A stretch of 9,893 nt of DNA from Wenzhouxiangella sp. (GTDB lineage Bacteria > Pseudomonadota > Gammaproteobacteria > Xanthomonadales > Wenzhouxiangellaceae), in the NCBI GenBank assembly GCA_007123575.1, contig SKKV01000119.1, positions 1-9,893 on the forward strand, in the 5' to 3' direction. Under the pieces are notes generated by a model that had not been told where the DNA came from, ran no database searches, and saw nothing but the letters and a program-made list of their open reading frames with translations. Made by a program: the position numbers and the translations under genes. Positions 7,060 to 9,893 of the stretch are shown here, in pieces (position 1 is the stretch's first letter; each line of letters opens with the position of its first letter).

Positions 7060-7109
7060 ACCGATTTTTCCACATGGCAGAGCAGTGGATGATAGCTGCA
7101 CTAGAGGCA

Positions 7110-7137
7110 TTGACGCGGCGGTCTGACAAGTTGTACT
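7110..7137 (+). promoter_or_regulatory. Probable sigma-70 promoter of the DUF6351-like gene
   Basis: TTGACG (7110-7115, 5 of 6 to the -35 consensus) is followed after 16 nt by TGTACT (7132-7137, 4 of 6 to the -10 consensus). It lies in the 162-bp gap between divergent genes and would give a leader of roughly 80 nt. The rest of the gap holds no other clear pattern except the possible minus-strand -10 for the CoA-transferase. Confidence 0.4.
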
Positions 7138-7207
7138 GTTGTCCAACGCGGATGGCTGATCCGGACAGGAAGATCCGGCGGCTGATCCTTTTCGGGGTAG
7201 AACATAC

Positions 7208-7214
7208 AGAGGAG
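7208..7214 (+). promoter_or_regulatory. Strong ribosome binding site fixing the start at 7222
   Basis: AGAGGAG lies 7 nt before the ATG at 7222, the best Shine-Dalgarno sequence in the window apart from that of rplU. It settles the start codon of the secreted hydrolase and suggests efficient translation, in contrast to the weak sites of the peptidase operon. Confidence 0.8.
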
Positions 7215-7221
7215 AACCACC

Positions 7222-9558
7222 ATGAAGTATCCATCAGGGCGGATTTTGGGTCCGTCTTTGTTTGCTTGCCTGTTCGTCAGTCTTGCTTTTAGTTCGCCCG
7301 CGCTGGCCAGTATCTCGGTGCTTTCAAGTGCCCCTGACCAAGTCACGGGAGGTGATGTGCGTATCGCCATTGACCTGCCTGACGGTCATCTGGGCAGCCT
7401 GCTTTTACTCAATAACGAGCTTGTCATCAGCGGCTTGAGTCGACATGGCATGCGCGTGGAAGGTGTTGTCGACGCGCTCGAGCTGGGCGAAAACTCTTTG
7501 CGCGTCTGGCACTTCCGCGCCGCCGAAGGGCGCTTCTTTCTGGAAAACGGCGGGGAGGTCGCTTTGGTCAACCACCCAATCACCGGCCCCGTCTTCTCCG
7601 GGCCGCAGCAGCAGCCCTTTGTCTGCACGGTGACTTCGGTGTTCGGCATTCAACCCAAGGTCGACAGCCTGACGCCGCCGGGCTTTCGCGTCCTGAATGA
7701 GCAGGGCGATACCATCGGCTACAGCACCAACTGCTCGATTGATTCCTTCGTTACCTACCACTATCGCTCCGAGAGCGGTAGCTGGGCCGACTGGCCAGAC
7801 GACGGCAGCTGGCCTGAAGACATGATCACCACCACGACCATCGACGGTGATGAAGTCGACTTCGCGATTCGCGTCGAGCGCGGCACGATCAACCGCTTTA
7901 TTTACAGCTATGCCATGCTGGTTGACCCGGCCACGATTGGGACTGAGTCGGCGCGCAACGATTCCAGCCAATGGAACGGTCGCTTGCTCTACCACTTCCA
8001 GGGCGGGGTGGGGATTGGTCATACGCAGGGACGCTGGGATGCCAGTCGAGCCATGAACCCGGACGTGCTTGGTCTGGGCCATGCCATTGCGTATTCCACC
8101 GGAAACCGCACCGGCGAGCATTACAACCTGCAGGTCGGCGGAGAGACAGCGCTGATGACCAAGGAGCATTTCGTCAAGCGCTTTGGCTTGCCGATTTACA
8201 CGGTTGGCCTGGGTGGCTCCGGAGGTGGCATCCAGCAGTTTGTCTACGGCCAGAATCACCCCGGCCTGCTTGACGCCGCCATTCCGCAGCGTACTTACCC
8301 GGATATGGTCACCCAGACCATTCATGTTGGCGACTGCGAGCTGCTTGAGCACTACATGGATGCAACGGATAGCGCCAACCCATTCTGGCGTGAAACCCTC
8401 AACCGCAGTTTGCTGGTTGGTTTCAATGCCACCGATCTCCTTGGCAACCCTTTTCGTGATGCCCAGCTTGCGCTCGGGTTCTCGGCTGCGCCGGGCATGA
8501 CCGAGTGCGTGCCGGCTTGGCGTGGCCTGTCTCCGCTGGCCCTGAATCCGCATTTTGGCCAGGCCCGCAACGCCGAGATGTGGGAGCCCTTGAGCGACAT
8601 CATGGCCATCGAATGGACCCACATGGACGATCTGCGCAACATCTACGGCGTAGGCGAGGACGGTTTCGCCCGGCGCGCGGTCGACAACGTGGGGGTTCAG
8701 TACGGGCTGCGCGCATTCGTCGACGGCGCTATCAGCGCGGAACAGTTCATTGACATCAATTTCCACGTCGGCGGTTGGAAGCGAAGCCGCGACACTGTCC
8801 AGGAAGGCTTTCCTTTCCTTGGCGATCCGACGCCGAATAACTTCGACCCCTGGAGTCGCCGCAACATGATGCTCAGCGACGGCAGCCAGCCGGCCCCGCG
8901 CCATGAAGGCGACCTGCAGGCCATCGCCGCGCTGTACGAGAGCGGCCAGGTATTCCATGGTGAGATCGGCATTCCGGTGCTGGATATTCGCGACTACCTG
9001 GAAGCCGTGCTCGACATGCACAATGCGCACCAGTCTTTCGCTGCCCGCCAGCGCATTCTCAACAGGATGGGCAATGCGGACCATCACGTGGTCTGGTTTG
9101 CCGGGATTGGCGATGAACCACCATTCAGGATCGGAGAGTTCAACCTGACTCTGATGGCCCTCCAGGTTATGGATGAGTGGATGCTCAACATCATGGAAAA
9201 CCCGGATGACGGCATTGTCGCCAATCGTCCCAGCGAAGCGGTTGATGCCTGCTTCGACTTCGACGGCAGCGTGATTGGTGCCGGCGACGATGTGTATGGC
9301 GGGATTCTTGACAATGGGCCGGCCGGCATCTGCACTGAGCGCTTCCCGGTGTTCACCACCTCGCGGATCGAGGCTGGCGGACCGATTACCGGGGACGTGT
9401 TCAAGTGCCAGCTCAAGCCGTTGAGCGAGGCATTGGTCGACGGCACCTATGGCGACCGGGAGTTCACTCAGGGCCAGATCCAGGTGCTCAACGAGATCTT
9501 CCCGCAGGGCGTTTGCGACTACAGCCTGCCTGACGCGGGTCGTCCAGCCGGTTTCTGA
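7222..9558 (+). CDS. Large secreted DUF6351-like protein, alpha/beta-hydrolase fold
   Basis: A 778-residue protein with a clear signal peptide (residues 1-29: hydrophobic core, cleavage after PALA), so it is exported. About 100 residues of beta-rich sequence come first. The core then shows a possible oxyanion region (YHFQGGVGIG, 257-266) and the nucleophile-elbow pattern GLGGSGGGIQQ with Ser333, followed by HPGLLDAAIPQRTYPD. Asp588 or Asp591 (VLDIRDYLE) and His603 (NAHQSF) are candidate triad partners. Cysteines at 135, 171 and 372 and several near the C-terminus suggest disulfides, fitting a periplasmic or extracellular location. From memory this is the layout of the DUF6351 family, distantly like tannase/feruloyl-esterase or PHB-depolymerase hydrolases; the substrate is unknown. 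It is flanked by its own promoter and terminator and so is probably monocistronic. Confidence 0.85.
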   Translation: MKYPSGRILGPSLFACLFVSLAFSSPALASISVLSSAPDQVTGGDVRIAIDLPDGHLGSLLLLNNELVISGLSRHGMRVEGVVDALELGENSLRVWHFRAAEGRFFLENGGEVALVNHPITGPVFSGPQQQPFVCTVTSVFGIQPKVDSLTPPGFRVLNEQGDTIGYSTNCSIDSFVTYHYRSESGSWADWPDDGSWPEDMITTTTIDGDEVDFAIRVERGTINRFIYSYAMLVDPATIGTESARNDSSQWNGRLLYHFQGGVGIGHTQGRWDASRAMNPDVLGLGHAIAYSTGNRTGEHYNLQVGGETALMTKEHFVKRFGLPIYTVGLGGSGGGIQQFVYGQNHPGLLDAAIPQRTYPDMVTQTIHVGDCELLEHYMDATDSANPFWRETLNRSLLVGFNATDLLGNPFRDAQLALGFSAAPGMTECVPAWRGLSPLALNPHFGQARNAEMWEPLSDIMAIEWTHMDDLRNIYGVGEDGFARRAVDNVGVQYGLRAFVDGAISAEQFIDINFHVGGWKRSRDTVQEGFPFLGDPTPNNFDPWSRRNMMLSDGSQPAPRHEGDLQAIAALYESGQVFHGEIGIPVLDIRDYLEAVLDMHNAHQSFAARQRILNRMGNADHHVVWFAGIGDEPPFRIGEFNLTLMALQVMDEWMLNIMENPDDGIVANRPSEAVDACFDFDGSVIGAGDDVYGGILDNGPAGICTERFPVFTTSRIEAGGPITGDVFKCQLKPLSEALVDGTYGDREFTQGQIQVLNEIFPQGVCDYSLPDAGRPAGF

Positions 9559-9568
9559 CCAACCTAAG

Positions 9569-9596
9569 AGGCAGCCCGGCTCCCCGGGCTGCCTTT
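9569..9596 (+). terminator. Rho-independent terminator after the DUF6351-like gene
   Basis: AGGCAGCCCGG (9569-9579) pairs perfectly with CCGGGCTGCCT (9584-9594) around a 4-nt loop and leads into a short T run (TTT, then GGTC). The stem is very strong but the T tract is weak. It starts 10 nt after the stop codon and lies before the rplU promoter, so it insulates the two units. Confidence 0.75.
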
Positions 9597-9610
9597 GGTC
9601 GTCGATCTTG

Positions 9611-9639
9611 TTGACCTGAACCCGCTTTGCCGGTAGAAT
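9611..9639 (+). promoter_or_regulatory. Strong sigma-70 promoter of rplU
   Basis: TTGACC (9611-9616) and TAGAAT (9634-9639) are each 5 of 6 to consensus with the ideal 17-nt spacing. Transcription should start near 9646, leaving a leader of about 35 nt. This is the best promoter in the window, as expected for a ribosomal protein operon. The leader is too short for an elaborate riboregulator. Confidence 0.8.
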
Positions 9640-9679
9640 TCCCGCTCTTTGCTAAAGCACTTTTCTGGAGCAAGCCAAC

Positions 9680-9893
9680 ATGTACGCGGTATTCACCACC
9701 GGCGGTAAGCAGTACCGGGCCTCGGAAGGCGACGTTGTTCGGGTCGAGAAGCTGGACGTCGACAAGGGCGCCACGGTCGAACTGGACCAGGTTCTGATGG
9801 TCGGAGAAGGCGACGATGTGCGCATCGGTACGCCGACCGTCGAAGGCGGTAAAGTGACTGCCGAGGTGGTCGATCATGGCCGCGGCGAGAAAA
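9680..9893 (+). CDS. rplU: 50S ribosomal protein L21 (N-terminal part, partial)
   Basis: L21 binds 23S rRNA in the large ribosomal subunit. The ATG at 9680 opens MYAVFTTGGKQYRASEGD, the family hallmark, followed by VVRVEKLDVDKGATVELDQV and the VGEGDDVRIGTPTV motif. 71 codons are present before the right edge, out of about 103 expected. A GGAG at 9667-9670 stands 9 nt before the ATG. In most gammaproteobacteria rplU is followed by rpmA (L27) and the obg/cgtA GTPase gene, so those are expected just beyond the window. Confidence 0.97.
   Translation, partial: MYAVFTTGGKQYRASEGDVVRVEKLDVDKGATVELDQVLMVGEGDDVRIGTPTVEGGKVTAEVVDHGRGEK

Noticed and set aside
7060..7146. N-terminal extension of the CoA-transferase to ATG 7146 or ATG 7110
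   Set aside because: The extra residues do not resemble the family, whose homology starts at PLKGYRVLEL, and they would cover the likely promoter region. GTG at 7059 is preferred, though not proven.
7405..9087. A 560-codon open frame antisense to the DUF6351-like gene
   Set aside because: The plus-strand frame has a signal peptide, ribosome binding site, nucleophile motif and terminator. The antisense frame has none of these and reads as a codon-bias shadow.
9640..9679. A riboregulatory leader before rplU
   Set aside because: Only about 35 nt of leader remain after the predicted start of transcription, with at most a tiny CTTT/AAAG hairpin, too little for a known L21 leader.

Overview
The window reads as ordinary chromosome of a GC-rich gammaproteobacterium. 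The UvrA and L21 ends look gammaproteobacterial, the ABC pair resembles E. coli YadG/YadH, and the intergenic DNA is full of GTAG-type REP/BIME elements. A Xanthomonadales/Wenzhouxiangella/Chromatiales-like host is a guess from style, not a demonstrated assignment. No phage, plasmid, transposase, CRISPR or tRNA/rRNA gene is visible.

Layout. (1) 1-195, minus: 5' end of uvrA, leaving the window on the left. (2) 196-674: gene-free DNA between divergent genes. It holds ten heptamer repeats (279-348), a REP/BIME-like element (367 to about 575) whose inner hairpin module is perfectly duplicated in tandem (2 x 67 bp, 382-515), and a 31-nt pure pyrimidine tract (589-619). (3) 675-5289, plus: a three-gene operon of an exported S9 (prolyl oligopeptidase family) serine peptidase, an ABC-2 type ATPase and its membrane permease, with an 11-nt gap and then a 4-nt overlap. 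(4) 5286-5749: three more members of the same element family between convergent genes. The first starts on the permease stop codon and ends at its hairpin apex. The second is full length and the third lacks the inner module. (5) 5818-7059, minus: a family III CoA-transferase. (6) 7222-9558, plus: a large secreted DUF6351-like alpha/beta-hydrolase with its own promoter, ribosome binding site and terminator. (7) 9611 to the end: a strong promoter and the start of rplU.

The genes are housekeeping (uvrA, rplU) or accessory metabolism and envelope functions. The peptidase and transporter are probably co-transcribed, but no shared substrate can be read from the sequence.

The most interesting content is the intergenic repeat family. 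A GTAG-headed REP hairpin (stem CCCGGCC/GGCCGGG) occurs with a short 6-nt loop at 5606-5629. At 5336-5425 and 367-524 the same stem encloses a second hairpin module. Between those copies, five of the ten outer-stem base pairs of the inner module differ while pairing is kept, and its apical core is nearly invariant. This looks like an element under structural selection. No RAYT transposase lies in the window.
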